64,000 bases of DNA, taken from the NCBI RefSeq assembly GCF_050410795.1, contig NZ_CP191258.1:682001-746000 (forward strand). The letters are read 5' to 3'. Positions 9,301 through 18,113 of the stretch are shown here, in pieces; the first letter of the stretch is position 1, and each line of letters starts with the position of its first letter. The DNA is from Fontivita pretiosa. Its GTDB lineage: Bacteria > Planctomycetota > Phycisphaerae > Tepidisphaerales > Tepidisphaeraceae. Below the pieces are notes generated by a model that saw only the letters and a list, made by a program, of their open reading frames with translations, searched no databases and was not told the origin of the DNA. A program made the position numbers and the translations under genes.

Positions 9301-9690
9301 CTCTGCATCTTCGAGTGGGACGAGCCGGACAAGAAAGGCAAACCCAAACGCGTCCGCGACGCCGTGTTCGTCTCCATGCTCGAGGCCAAACGCCGAGCCA
9401 GGTCCGGCGAACCGATTATCCAGCGGACTCACCCCAACCGCCCCGACGCGCGGTTCGTCATGTCTCTGACCAAGGGTGAACTGGTCTTGGCGAAGTGGAA
9501 AGGGTACGAGCACCCTTTGCAGCTTGTGATGAGCACGAGCGTCTCCACTGAAAAAAAGGCGACCTTCTATCTCGCTACCGATGCTCGAAAATCGGATCAG
9601 CGATTGAAGTTCAACACTGGGCTTTCACTGCTCAATGCCCGCAAAGTCACTGTCGATCCTCTGGGCCGGATCCGCTGGGCCAATGACTGA
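6364..9690 (+). CDS. cas9: CRISPR-associated endonuclease Cas9, type II-C
   Basis: This 1108 aa RNA-guided DNA endonuclease cuts both strands of target DNA using crRNA and tracrRNA. RuvC-I is at the N-terminus with Asp8 (LGLDLGPNSIGWAL). An arginine-rich bridge helix lies at about 51-80 (RRQIRRRARRRR). The recognition lobe follows to about residue 500, with a lysine/glutamate-rich helix near 139-180. RuvC-II carries Glu552 (AVHIEMARSL). The HNH nuclease carries His631 (DIDHILPYS) with Asn-rich REKNQ downstream. RuvC-III is HHALDAIVIAL with His780 and Asp783. The C-terminal 250 residues would be the WED/PAM-interacting part. All catalytic residues are present. The length is typical of compact II-C enzymes (about 1000-1150 aa). 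The ATG has GGGAGG 5 nt upstream. It is followed after 6 bp by cas1. Confidence 0.97.
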   Translation: MAKTLGLDLGPNSIGWALIEDNADGTGRLIDCGVRVFPEGVDAFDTGKENSRSEQRRMARMMRRQIRRRARRRRIVEAALVEARLLPADDVERRQILALDPYPLRARAVAERLQPFEIGRVIYHLNQRRGFLSLKKVSKAKIEKELKSIEKKRAADRESAVAADGEGAIKKEDESKMLAQIELLARRIGDRTLGQALYEQQTSAARTTNGSPIPLRIRNQHTRRLMIEDEFLRIWEHQKQYHPNLLTDAACFGTVGRQDAQRTREPIPRDHSKTPLEQFGLHGLIFFQRPIYWPREMIGMCELEKGHRRCPKADRHAQRFRILQEINNLRYTPPGVFDEKRLDDQQRAALLDALGKKEKIEFDAIRKLLELPDGTKFNLERGERSSIKGHITDARLAREWKDWHKLDEQTRDRIVRVLIDAQRDSATAREKLLAEFRLSEQVSDALLSVDLPDGYVSLSLKAIDKLLPHLERGLILMGKTHADESAMRAAGYLRRDELQRRLFDKLPSLQMIRTGPLADLPNPVVSAAMHELRRVVNAIVREYGRPDAVHIEMARSLKMSSEKRREYNKAIHERAEERERIAGILRQNKIVPTRDAILKYRLWQEQQEKCIYTGRPISFEQLYNGETDIDHILPYSLTLDDSQMNKVVCFRDANREKNQRSPYEWLAGRDPQRLRQIQQWAECLPFAKRRKLAQQEIRSEDFLERQLNDTGYIARLAVTYLEMLVQNKHDVQGRKGTYTADLRHHWGLDNLLESLPDSPAWQEKSNLSPGEKNRADHRHHALDAIVIALTNRKTLAAMHQGKETVNHTDKQTGEVVEYQRFTKDIPPPWGMDREEFRQMVLDKLRAVNVSHRVRRGLRGALHEDSFYGPVYSPKGGQRVEGQFVKRKPVESLTMNEIQFIRDKAIRELVIGQLAAHGIKPGRGAEKVPPKKMQQAMAGLKMPSGVPIRRVRIVKKDDTIRPLREGRPDEAWVKPGSTHHLCIFEWDEPDKKGKPKRVRDAVFVSMLEAKRRARSGEPIIQRTHPNRPDARFVMSLTKGELVLAKWKGYEHPLQLVMSTSVSTEKKATFYLATDARKSDQRLKFNTGLSLLNARKVTVDPLGRIRWAND

Positions 9691-9696
9691 GTTCCG

Positions 9697-10635
9697 ATGA
9701 TCAAGCGCACCATCGACATCTCCAGCGGCCCGACGTATCTGTCGGTCGAGAACGACCAGCTTGTCCTCTTGCGCCAGCGCCAGGAGATCGGACGCGTGCC
9801 CTGCGAAGATGTCGGCGTGCTGATGGTCGATCACGTCGCCACCACGTTCACGCACGCGGTCTTCCTTCGCCTGATCGAACGCGGCGCTGTTGTCGTCTTC
9901 TGCGGCGCCAATCATCTGCCGGCGGGCATGCTTCTGCCCATGCAGAACAACGAGCTGACCGCCCGGCGGATGCGCCTGCAGGCGGCGGCGCCGCTGCCCC
10001 TGCGAAAACGCCTCTGGAAGCAGATCGTCCGCCAAAAGGTGCGTCTCCAGGCCGGCAATCTCGCGGCTGACCATCCCGCCCGCCGCAGGTTGCTCGCCAT
10101 GGCCGACGAAGTGAAAAGCGGCGACCGCTCGAACATCGAGGGACAGGCGGCGCGGTTCTACTGGCCAGCGCTGATGGGAGAGCACTTCAGACGCGACCCC
10201 GACGGGCTGCCCCCCAACAACCTGCTGAATTACGGCTACATGGTCATGCGCGCCGCCGTCGCACGGGCGCTGGTCGCCGCCGGCTTGCATCCGGCCTTCT
10301 CGCTCCAGCACGTGCACCGCAACAACGCTTTCGCCCTGGCGGACGATATGGTTGAGGTCCTGCGCCCGATGGTTGATCGCGCCGTGCTGGAGCTGATGCG
10401 CCAGCAGGCCAGCGGGTTTGTCGATCGGGAATCCAAGCAGAAGCTGCTGGGGCTTTTGGGCCAGCCAGTCGCCGTCGCCCAGCAGCGGGGACCGCTGATG
10501 GTCCAGCTTCATCGCGTCGCGACTTCGCTGTTGCGATGCTACGAGGGACAGGCCCGGCGCCTGCAACTTCCGGAATATCCGCTACCGGCTTCCCAACCGG
10601 AACCCACGCCGGGCGAAGCCGACATCGCTGGCTGA
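9697..10635 (+). CDS. cas1: CRISPR integrase Cas1
   Basis: This 312 aa metal-dependent integrase forms the spacer-acquisition complex with Cas2. The expected catalytic residues are visible: Glu148 in NIEGQAARFYW, His205/His207 in FSLQHVHRNN, and Asp217/Glu220 in ALADDMVEVLRP. The N-terminal beta domain begins MIKRTIDISSGPTYLSVEND, as in type II Cas1 proteins. The last 25 residues are a proline-rich tail that is probably disordered. It starts 6 bp after the cas9 stop, so it is in the same operon. Cas9 is expected to help choose PAM-adjacent spacers in this type. Confidence 0.96.
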   Translation: MIKRTIDISSGPTYLSVENDQLVLLRQRQEIGRVPCEDVGVLMVDHVATTFTHAVFLRLIERGAVVVFCGANHLPAGMLLPMQNNELTARRMRLQAAAPLPLRKRLWKQIVRQKVRLQAGNLAADHPARRRLLAMADEVKSGDRSNIEGQAARFYWPALMGEHFRRDPDGLPPNNLLNYGYMVMRAAVARALVAAGLHPAFSLQHVHRNNAFALADDMVEVLRPMVDRAVLELMRQQASGFVDRESKQKLLGLLGQPVAVAQQRGPLMVQLHRVATSLLRCYEGQARRLQLPEYPLPASQPEPTPGEADIAG

Positions 10636-10679
10636 AATCGAGATTGGCGTCTACGGGTGTGGATTGAACAATCATCCGG

Positions 10680-11009
10680 GTGGGGCTCAGTGGCTACCGG
10701 ATCATGTGGCTGTTCGTCCTGTTCGATCTGCCTGTGGATACCAAGGCCGCGCGCCGTGCCTATGCGCAGTTTCGCAAGTTTCTTTTGAAGGATGGGTTCC
10801 TTCAGTTGCAATACTCGGTCTACGCGCGGGTGTGCGCCAGCGAGGCGCACCTGGAGGTTCACACCCGCCGCGTTGAGGCGCGCGTTCCCGACGATGGCGA
10901 AGTGAGGTTGCTGTGCATCACCGACAAGCAGTTTGCCCGCCAGCGGATTTACTGGGGAAAAGCGCGGAAGCTGCCGCCGAAAACGCCTCAGCAACTCGAG
11001 TTTTTCTAG
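10680..11009 (+). CDS. cas2: CRISPR-associated Cas2
   Basis: This 109 aa structural partner of Cas1 in the integration complex has the ferredoxin-like fold with the first strand MWLFVLFDLPVDTKAARRAY; the Asp of FDLP is the conserved family residue. The GTG at 10680 gives the leader GLSGYRI before MWLFV, which resembles type II-C Cas2 N-termini. An ATG at 10704 is the alternative start. Neither start has a strong ribosome site. It ends 48 bp before the first repeat. No csn2 or cas4 follows, which with the Cas9 size supports subtype II-C. Confidence 0.93.
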   Translation: MGLSGYRIMWLFVLFDLPVDTKAARRAYAQFRKFLLKDGFLQLQYSVYARVCASEAHLEVHTRRVEARVPDDGEVRLLCITDKQFARQRIYWGKARKLPPKTPQQLEFF

Positions 11010-11057
11010 CCTCCTTTCCGCACAACCGGCGGATTGACCGGCATTTCAGGACGGGAA
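11010..11057. other. Cas2-proximal flank of the array (candidate acquisition leader)
   Basis: Only 48 bp separate the cas2 stop from the first repeat. The sequence is GC-rich and lacks the long AT-rich leader often seen. Because the far terminal repeat is the degenerate one, this side is the likelier site of new spacer insertion. Confidence 0.4.
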
Positions 11058-14000
11058 GAGTCTAACCAACCCGGCCCTGCCAGCAATCCGCAACCAGCTC
11101 GATGAGCTTGGCCGTCGTCCTGCCGAGTCTAACCAACCCGGCCCTGCCAGCAATCCGCAACCATGGCGGGTTGATGATCCGCCAGCGTGCCGAGTCTAAC
11201 CAACCCGGCCCTGCCAGCAATCCGCAACGAGCAACAGCGGTCAATTCGCGTGCAACAGGAGTCTAACCAACCCGGCCCTGCCAGCAATCCGCAACCCACG
11301 CCCGGCCAAAGCCTCACCTGCCCAGTGAGTCTAACCAACCCGGCCCTGCCAGCAATCCGCAACCGATCGCGTCGGCTCATGCGATGTGACGCTGAGTCTA
11401 ACCAACCCGGCCCTGCCAGCAATCCGCAACCATGAAATCAGGGCCGCAGTCATGAATCCAGAGTCTAACCAACCCGGCCCTGCCAGCAATCCGCAACAAC
11501 GGCTCGGATTCGTCTGTCGCCGTCCGGGAGTCTAACCAACCCGGCCCTGCCAGCAATCCGCAACGTATGAGTTTGACCTGTTGCTCAACATCTCGAGTCT
11601 AACCAACCCGGCCCTGCCAGCAATCCGCAACGGCGCGCGGGCGCAGGAAACGATCGATCTGGAGTCTAACCAACCCGGCCCTGCCAGCAATCCGCAACCC
11701 ACGCCCGGCCAAAGCCTCACCTGCCCAGTGAGTCTAACCAACCCGGCCCTGCCAGCAATCCGCAACCGATCGCGTCGGCTCATGCGATGTGACGCTGAGT
11801 CTAACCAACCCGGCCCTGCCAGCAATCCGCAACCATGAAATCAGGGCCGCAGTCATGAATCCAGAGTCTAACCAACCCGGCCCTGCCAGCAATCCGCAAC
11901 AACGGCTCGGATTCGTCTGTCGCCGTCCGGGAGTCTAACCAACCCGGCCCTGCCAGCAATCCGCAACGTATGAGTTTGACCTGTTGCTCAACATCTCGAG
12001 TCTAACCAACCCGGCCCTGCCAGCAATCCGCAACGGCGCGCGGGCGCAGGAAACGATCGATCTGGAGTCTAACCAACCCGGCCCTGCCAGCAATCCGCAA
12101 CCGTGGCCAGCGCGCTGCGACCCAGGCCCAAGAGTCTAACCAACCCGGCCCTGCCAGCAATCCGCAACAACGTCGGCGGCATGGTCACCGCGGCGGGCGA
12201 GTCTAACCAACCCGGCCCTGCCAGCAATCCGCAACGGCACGAAGGCGCTGGCCTACGACGGCCAGAGTCTAACCAACCCGGCCCTGCCAGCAATCCGCAA
12301 CAAGCGCGCCGAGATCGACATGGGCGCCTCAGAGTCTAACCAACCCGGCCCTGCCAGCAATCCGCAACATCGAGCTCAGCGCCTCGGCGCTGCCGGAGGA
12401 GTCTAACCAACCCGGCCCTGCCAGCAATCCGCAACCGATCATCCACACCAAAGTGCAGCAGGCGAGAGTCTAACCAACCCGGCCCTGCCAGCAATCCGCA
12501 ACCATGCGCCATCTGCTGTCCTGCGGGGAGGCGAGTCTAACCAACCCGGCCCTGCCAGCAATCCGCAACGAGCTTCCCCTTTTCAATGCGAGTATTCATG
12601 AGTCTAACCAACCCGGCCCTGCCAGCAATCCGCAACTGGGCTTGGGTGGCATGATTTTTACGTTGCGAGTCTAACCAACCCGGCCCTGCCAGCAATCCGC
12701 AACAAATCCGGCAAAAGTTTCCATTCGTGTGGTGAGTCTAACCAACCCGGCCCTGCCAGCAATCCGCAACATGTCCTGAATCAACGTTTGCGGCGTGGCG
12801 GAGTCTAACCAACCCGGCCCTGCCAGCAATCCGCAACCCCGCGGCGCCGCTGGAGTTGTCGCATTGCGAGTCTAACCAACCCGGCCCTGCCAGCAATCCG
12901 CAACTACTGGCTGGTGCCGCTGACCAGCTCGACAGAGTCTAACCAACCCGGCCCTGCCAGCAATCCGCAACTCACGGGCAAGAACGTCGGATCGTATCCG
13001 GGAGTCTAACCAACCCGGCCCTGCCAGCAATCCGCAACTCAAGGTCAATAACACGTCTGCGGCGAGCAGAGTCTAACCAACCCGGCCCTGCCAGCAATCC
13101 GCAACCCGGCTACATCGACACCGAAGTGTCGGCGAGAGTCTAACCAACCCGGCCCTGCCAGCAATCCGCAACGTCTGCGCCCTTGTCAAGGAGAAGCGGT
13201 GCGAGTCTAACCAACCCGGCCCTGCCAGCAATCCGCAACTTGCATTGCCGACAGAAACGCAACCCCCGGAGTCTAACCAACCCGGCCCTGCCAGCAATCC
13301 GCAACGGATGCGATCTACTGCATTGAGCCAAGCGGGAGTCTAACCAACCCGGCCCTGCCAGCAATCCGCAACCGCAGTGTCGGCCAGTCAACGTTGACCG
13401 GGAGTCTAACCAACCCGGCCCTGCCAGCAATCCGCAACACACCAGCTTCAAGGTCGGTCGCGGTTACGGAGTCTAACCAACCCGGCCCTGCCAGCAATCC
13501 GCAACACGACCGGATCGATCAGGCAGGCCAGCGAGGAGTCTAACCAACCCGGCCCTGCCAGCAATCCGCAACCAGCAGTCCCGTCCATGCAATGACCTTG
13601 GGAGTCTAACCAACCCGGCCCTGCCAGCAATCCGCAACCCGACGCTGATGGGGCGCAGACCAACGCATGAGTCTAACCAACCCGGCCCTGCCAGCAATCC
13701 GCAACACACAACGCCGTTCTCGACCAGCTCTCCCAGAGTCTAACCAACCCGGCCCTGCCAGCAATCCGCAACTCGGGCGACCTCCAGCAACCGGGCAGCC
13801 GCGAGTCTAACCAACCCGGCCCTGCCAGCAATCCGCAACGACCGGCTCCTGCGTGAGCGACGCCTGCCAGAGTCTAACCAACCCGGCCCTGCCAGCAATC
13901 CGCAACTGCTCGCGCACTGCCGGTTGTCGGTCAGCGGAGTCTAACCAACCCGGCCCTGCCAGCAATCCGCAACTCTACGCGACCCAGGTCGTCAGCGGCT

Positions 14001-16441
14001 TCGGAGTCTAACCAACCCGGCCCTGCCAGCAATCCGCAACTCGTCCATTCCATCTCCTTTACCATGCGGCGAGTCTAACCAACCCGGCCCTGCCAGCAAT
14101 CCGCAACGAGTCTCGCCAGTTCAAACAGGGCCTTTTGAGTCTAACCAACCCGGCCCTGCCAGCAATCCGCAACGCTCGGTGGTGATGATGATGCCGGAAT
14201 GGGAGTCTAACCAACCCGGCCCTGCCAGCAATCCGCAACCTGATGAATCGCCACGTCCTCAACGCCCCCGAGTCTAACCAACCCGGCCCTGCCAGCAATC
14301 CGCAACATGATCGGCGTGGGGGCCGATGTCACGATGGAGTCTAACCAACCCGGCCCTGCCAGCAATCCGCAACAGCCCGCGCGGACTGGCGCAGCGATGG
14401 CCGGAGTCTAACCAACCCGGCCCTGCCAGCAATCCGCAACGCTCGGACAGCATGCCGCTGACGCGCGGCAGAGTCTAACCAACCCGGCCCTGCCAGCAAT
14501 CCGCAACTCGTGCTTGAGGTATTCGTGCGTGATCTCGGAGTCTAACCAACCCGGCCCTGCCAGCAATCCGCAACGCTCGCCCGATAAATGAAATGAGGGT
14601 AGCGAGTCTAACCAACCCGGCCCTGCCAGCAATCCGCAACCGATCCTTTTGTGTTGCGTTTGTCGGGCATGAGTCTAACCAACCCGGCCCTGCCAGCAAT
14701 CCGCAACTCATCGGCCCCGACGTCAGCGCTAACCCAAGAGTCTAACCAACCCGGCCCTGCCAGCAATCCGCAACTGGATGCCATTTTCACGCTCGGAATT
14801 CTCGAGTCTAACCAACCCGGCCCTGCCAGCAATCCGCAACACCTCAAGACGAATCGTCCCGCTCGTTGTGAGTCTAACCAACCCGGCCCTGCCAGCAATC
14901 CGCAACAGGTCCTCAATCCTTTCCGCGCCGCTCGGCGAGTCTAACCAACCCGGCCCTGCCAGCAATCCGCAACCGTATGACGTGTCGGGCACGTCGGCGA
15001 CAGAGTCTAACCAACCCGGCCCTGCCAGCAATCCGCAACTCACCAAGCCATCTGCTCAAGCACCCTGTCGAGTCTAACCAACCCGGCCCTGCCAGCAATC
15101 CGCAACCCTTCACGCCCGCGACGACGGCAGCGGCAAGAGTCTAACCAACCCGGCCCTGCCAGCAATCCGCAACCGTCGCTGAGCGTGGGATCGGGGTGGA
15201 CTGGAGTCTAACCAACCCGGCCCTGCCAGCAATCCGCAACACATCGTCGAACAGCGCCCGCTGGTTGGCGAGTCTAACCAACCCGGCCCTGCCAGCAATC
15301 CGCAACGCTGCTGGCGCCCTTTGGCATCGTCCACCGAGTCTAACCAACCCGGCCCTGCCAGCAATCCGCAACCCGCTTCGGGCACAGCCCAGCCAGCCCC
15401 GGGAGTCTAACCAACCCGGCCCTGCCAGCAATCCGCAACCGGAAGTTACGAATGTGTGATCCGGAGCGAGAGTCTAACCAACCCGGCCCTGCCAGCAATC
15501 CGCAACCCACCTTGATCGGGTTGCCCGTGTCCGTGCGAGTCTAACCAACCCGGCCCTGCCAGCAATCCGCAACTGGCTCGTCTGCGTAGCACGAACACAA
15601 CTCGAGTCTAACCAACCCGGCCCTGCCAGCAATCCGCAACCCACGGCGGACCTTTCCGCCGCGGCGGCGCGAGTCTAACCAACCCGGCCCTGCCAGCAAT
15701 CCGCAACCCTGTCGTACAATACCATCATGACCAATCGAGTCTAACCAACCCGGCCCTGCCAGCAATCCGCAACCCGGCGGCCCCCAGATGTACAGGGGCT
15801 GGCGAGTCTAACCAACCCGGCCCTGCCAGCAATCCGCAACCCGATCTCCGTCCATCCGCTCGGCGGCGTGGAGTCTAACCAACCCGGCCCTGCCAGCAAT
15901 CCGCAACTGATTGAATGGCTGTGTGTGATCGTTGCGTGAGTCTAACCAACCCGGCCCTGCCAGCAATCCGCAACGACGACGAGCCGCTCAGTATCAGCCG
16001 TCCGGAGTCTAACCAACCCGGCCCTGCCAGCAATCCGCAACACCACCTCGATTTCATCCACGTCATCCGCGAGTCTAACCAACCCGGCCCTGCCAGCAAT
16101 CCGCAACCAGCGTGGCCATCACGTCCTCGAAGGTGACGAGTCTAACCAACCCGGCCCTGCCAGCAATCCGCAACCTCACATCAAAGACCTGCGTGCGTGG
16201 AAGGAGTCTAACCAACCCGGCCCTGCCAGCAATCCGCAACCCCCAGCTACCAATGTGGTAGCGGCCGTTGGAGTCTAACCAACCCGGCCCTGCCAGCAAT
16301 CCGCAACAAATCCCCCGCCGACGCTGCACCTGCGGCAGAGTCTAACCAACCCGGCCCTGCCAGCAATCCGCAACTGCGGATCAACGAGCCGCTTTACGAC
16401 CCACGAGTCTAACCAACCCGGCCCTGCCAGCAATCCGCAGC
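11058..16441 (-). CRISPR. CRISPR array, 81 repeats, 80 spacers
   Basis: I located 81 copies of a 37-bp repeat (plus strand begins GAGTCTAACC, ends AATCCGCAAC). Start-to-start spacing is 67 bp in 63 cases, 66 in 15 and 68 in two, so spacers are 29-31 bp. All repeats look identical except the last (16405-16441), whose penultimate base is G instead of A. The strand is given as minus because the tracrRNA anti-repeat pairs only with the minus-strand repeat (GTTGCGGATT start, the usual GTT- start of type II crRNA repeats). crRNAs should thus be transcribed from the right end toward cas2. Six spacers occur twice in the same order. Peptide-like open frames inside the array are artefacts of the repeat. 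Confidence 0.98.
11296..12101. repeat. Tandem duplication of six repeat-spacer units
   Basis: The block 11296-11698 (six spacers and the repeats following them) is repeated base for base, as far as I can read, at 11699-12101, an offset of 403 bp. The same six spacers appear in the same order, including the only 31-bp spacer (starts CCACGCCCGG). This is explained by unequal recombination between repeats or a replication slip. It leaves at most 74 distinct spacers. Confidence 0.95.
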
Positions 16442-16662
16442 AGCAGGGTCTCGGGCCGGTTCGTCTCGCGCGCGGCAACGAGGGCACCGAAGCTGCCCGC
16501 GGAGTCGCAGCCCGGCAGTTGGCGTCGATTCGCCGCAGCGTGCACACTGGCCAGCCGCTGGCGAGTGATGGTTTTCTGAGTAAGCTTGAGCGGATCTTCC
16601 GTCGGCGGCTGCGTCGCCTGCCACCCGGCTGGCCAAAGAGTGCCGAAAGCGAAAGGGAAACA
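16442..16662. other. Right flank of the array
   Basis: No gene is evident in these 221 bases. If the array is transcribed on the minus strand from its end, the promoter must be in this region, but I see no convincing -35/-10 pair reading leftward. The plus-strand frame running through here is an N-terminal extension of the DinB-like gene that lacks family similarity. Confidence 0.35.
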
Positions 16663-17172
16663 GTGACTGTCCCCAGCTTGAACCCCACCCTTCACAGCTT
16701 CGCCTACTGCCTCGATTTCCTGCGCGATCAGGTCGCCGACGTTTCGGCGGCGGACATGGTGGCACATCCGAAGGGAATCGTGAATCATCCTGCGTGGATC
16801 ATCGGGCATCTGACGTACGTGTTCGAGATGCTCGGCGGCGCGATCGGGCTGCCCCCGTGGTTGCCGCAGGAGTGGGCAGGGCGTTATGGCCCCGGCAGCG
16901 TGCCCGTCACCGATTCTGCCGCGTATCCGACGAAAGAAAACTTCCTGGCCATCCTGCACGACGCACAGTCGCGCCTCACGCGCGCGGTCGAAGCGCTACC
17001 TGAGGCTCGGATGGATGAGCCTTTCCCGGATGAATCATATCGTGATGTCTTCCCGACGATCCGGCACGCCCTGACGCAGGTGCTCGTCGGGCATACGGCA
17101 TACCATATCGGCCAGATCACGGTATGGCGCAGCGCCATGGGTCTGCCGGGGCTGGGAAGATCATTTGAATGA
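16663..17172 (+). CDS. DinB/YfiT-like four-helix protein
   Basis: This is a protein of about 169 aa from a GTG at 16663 (TVPSLNPTLHSFAYCLDFLR follows the start). The frame stays open 48 codons upstream, but that part is arginine-rich and unlike the family. The DinB-fold metal-binding histidines are in NHPAWIIGHL and GHTAYHIGQITVWRSAMGLP; the His spacing and the closing GQITVWRSAMGLP are typical of DinB_2 proteins. Family members include thiol transferases (bacillithiol or mycothiol dependent) and many of unknown role. A weak ribosome site, AAGGGAAA, precedes the GTG. Its link to the CRISPR locus is only positional. Confidence 0.8.
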   Translation: MTVPSLNPTLHSFAYCLDFLRDQVADVSAADMVAHPKGIVNHPAWIIGHLTYVFEMLGGAIGLPPWLPQEWAGRYGPGSVPVTDSAAYPTKENFLAILHDAQSRLTRAVEALPEARMDEPFPDESYRDVFPTIRHALTQVLVGHTAYHIGQITVWRSAMGLPGLGRSFE

Positions 17173-17249
17173 GGCCGGAGCATGCGTGTCTGGGCGTCTT
17201 GCCCGAGTAATGTACGTGGCCTCGGCCGGGATGCCCGTGGCATTGCGGA

Positions 17250-17889
17250 TCAGTGTGCCCCGCGGATGACTTCCACCGGATCGTACCTGGCCGCGCGGCG
17301 CGCGGGGTACACCGCCGCCAGAAGCACGATCGCCATCGCCCCGAAAAACGCCGTGACATACTGGCTGAGATGCTCACTCATCAAAAGCCCGTAGGCTTTG
17401 ATCAGGCCTTCCATCTGGATCGGCACCCGCCGCAGCCCCTCGACGGCGATCTTGCCGAAGATCAGCCCCAGGATCGAGCCGATCAGCCCGATCACCATCC
17501 CCTGAAGCAGGTAAATCTGCGTGATATCCGCCCGGGAGAAACCGAAGCTCTTGAGGATCGCGATGTCGTTGACGCGCTCCAGCACCGCCATGATCAGGAT
17601 GTTCAGCACCCCGAACGCCGCCACCACCAGCAGCGCGCCGGTGATGAAGTAGGTGATGATCGTCTGGATGCGGAAGATCTTCAGGAAGTTTTCGTTGGCC
17701 TCCTGCCAGCTTTCGGTCTTGTAGCCGCTGATCTGCTCGATTTGTGCCGCGATTTCCCGGGCGCGGGTGTAATCGCTGGTGCGGACCACGATCTCGTTGA
17801 CGATGTTTTTCTTATTTCAGCAGGGTCTGGGCGCTGGTGAGCTGCATGTAGCCGCGGGAATAGTCCACCGGCGTCACGCCGGTGCTGAG
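17250..17889 (-). pseudogene. Truncated, frameshifted MacB/LolC-type ABC permease
   Basis: The minus strand encodes the C-terminal half of an FtsX-fold permease. A frame from about 17789 contains three hydrophobic segments (TYFITGALLVVAAFGVLNIL; MVIGLIGSILGLIFG; FFGAMAIVLLAAVYPARRAA) and ends DPVEVIRGAH, the usual permease tail. Upstream residues LSTGVTPVDYSRGYMQLTSA continue the same protein in another frame; removing one T after LLK would restore LLKKKNIVNEIVV. The whole N-terminal half and the partner ATPase are missing, and the break coincides with an inverted repeat. The gene is therefore dead. It may be left from a lipoprotein or drug ABC exporter once paired with the adjacent adaptor. 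Confidence 0.8.
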
Positions 17890-17938
17890 CTTTCAGGAAA
17901 TGAGACGGGAAATGGGACCTACAAGCTCAGCACAGGCG
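17877..17938. repeat. Inverted repeat at the permease break point
   Basis: Arms 17877-17892 (CGCCGGTGCTGAGCTT) and 17923-17938 (AAGCTCAGCACAGGCG) are reverse complements in 15 of 16 positions around a 30-bp centre. The left arm still encodes permease residues; beyond the right arm the permease reading is gone. No gene is recognised between 17939 and 18113. Confidence 0.65.
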
Positions 17939-18113
17939 CGGGGAATCCAAGACCTGCCTGCGGCGGATGGCGGCAAGGAGCGCCGGCGGGCTGATTGTCG
18001 GTATGGCGATGCTGTTGTCGAAGTGAATCAGGAAGTGACCGCCCTGCCGTCGGGCATCGGCCTGATCGACATCATCGCGGCGGATCCGCGGATTCGAGAT
18101 TTCGCGTCTGTAG

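Noticed and set aside
11010..11057. Promoter for plus-strand transcription of the array
   Set aside because: No -35/-10 pair is seen, and the tracrRNA pairing shows that crRNAs must be read from the minus strand.
11058..16441. Many open frames inside the array encoding repeated peptides (LAGPGWLDS, SLTNPALPAIRN types)
   Set aside because: They are translations of the repeat unit and change frame with the spacers. The array explains them fully.
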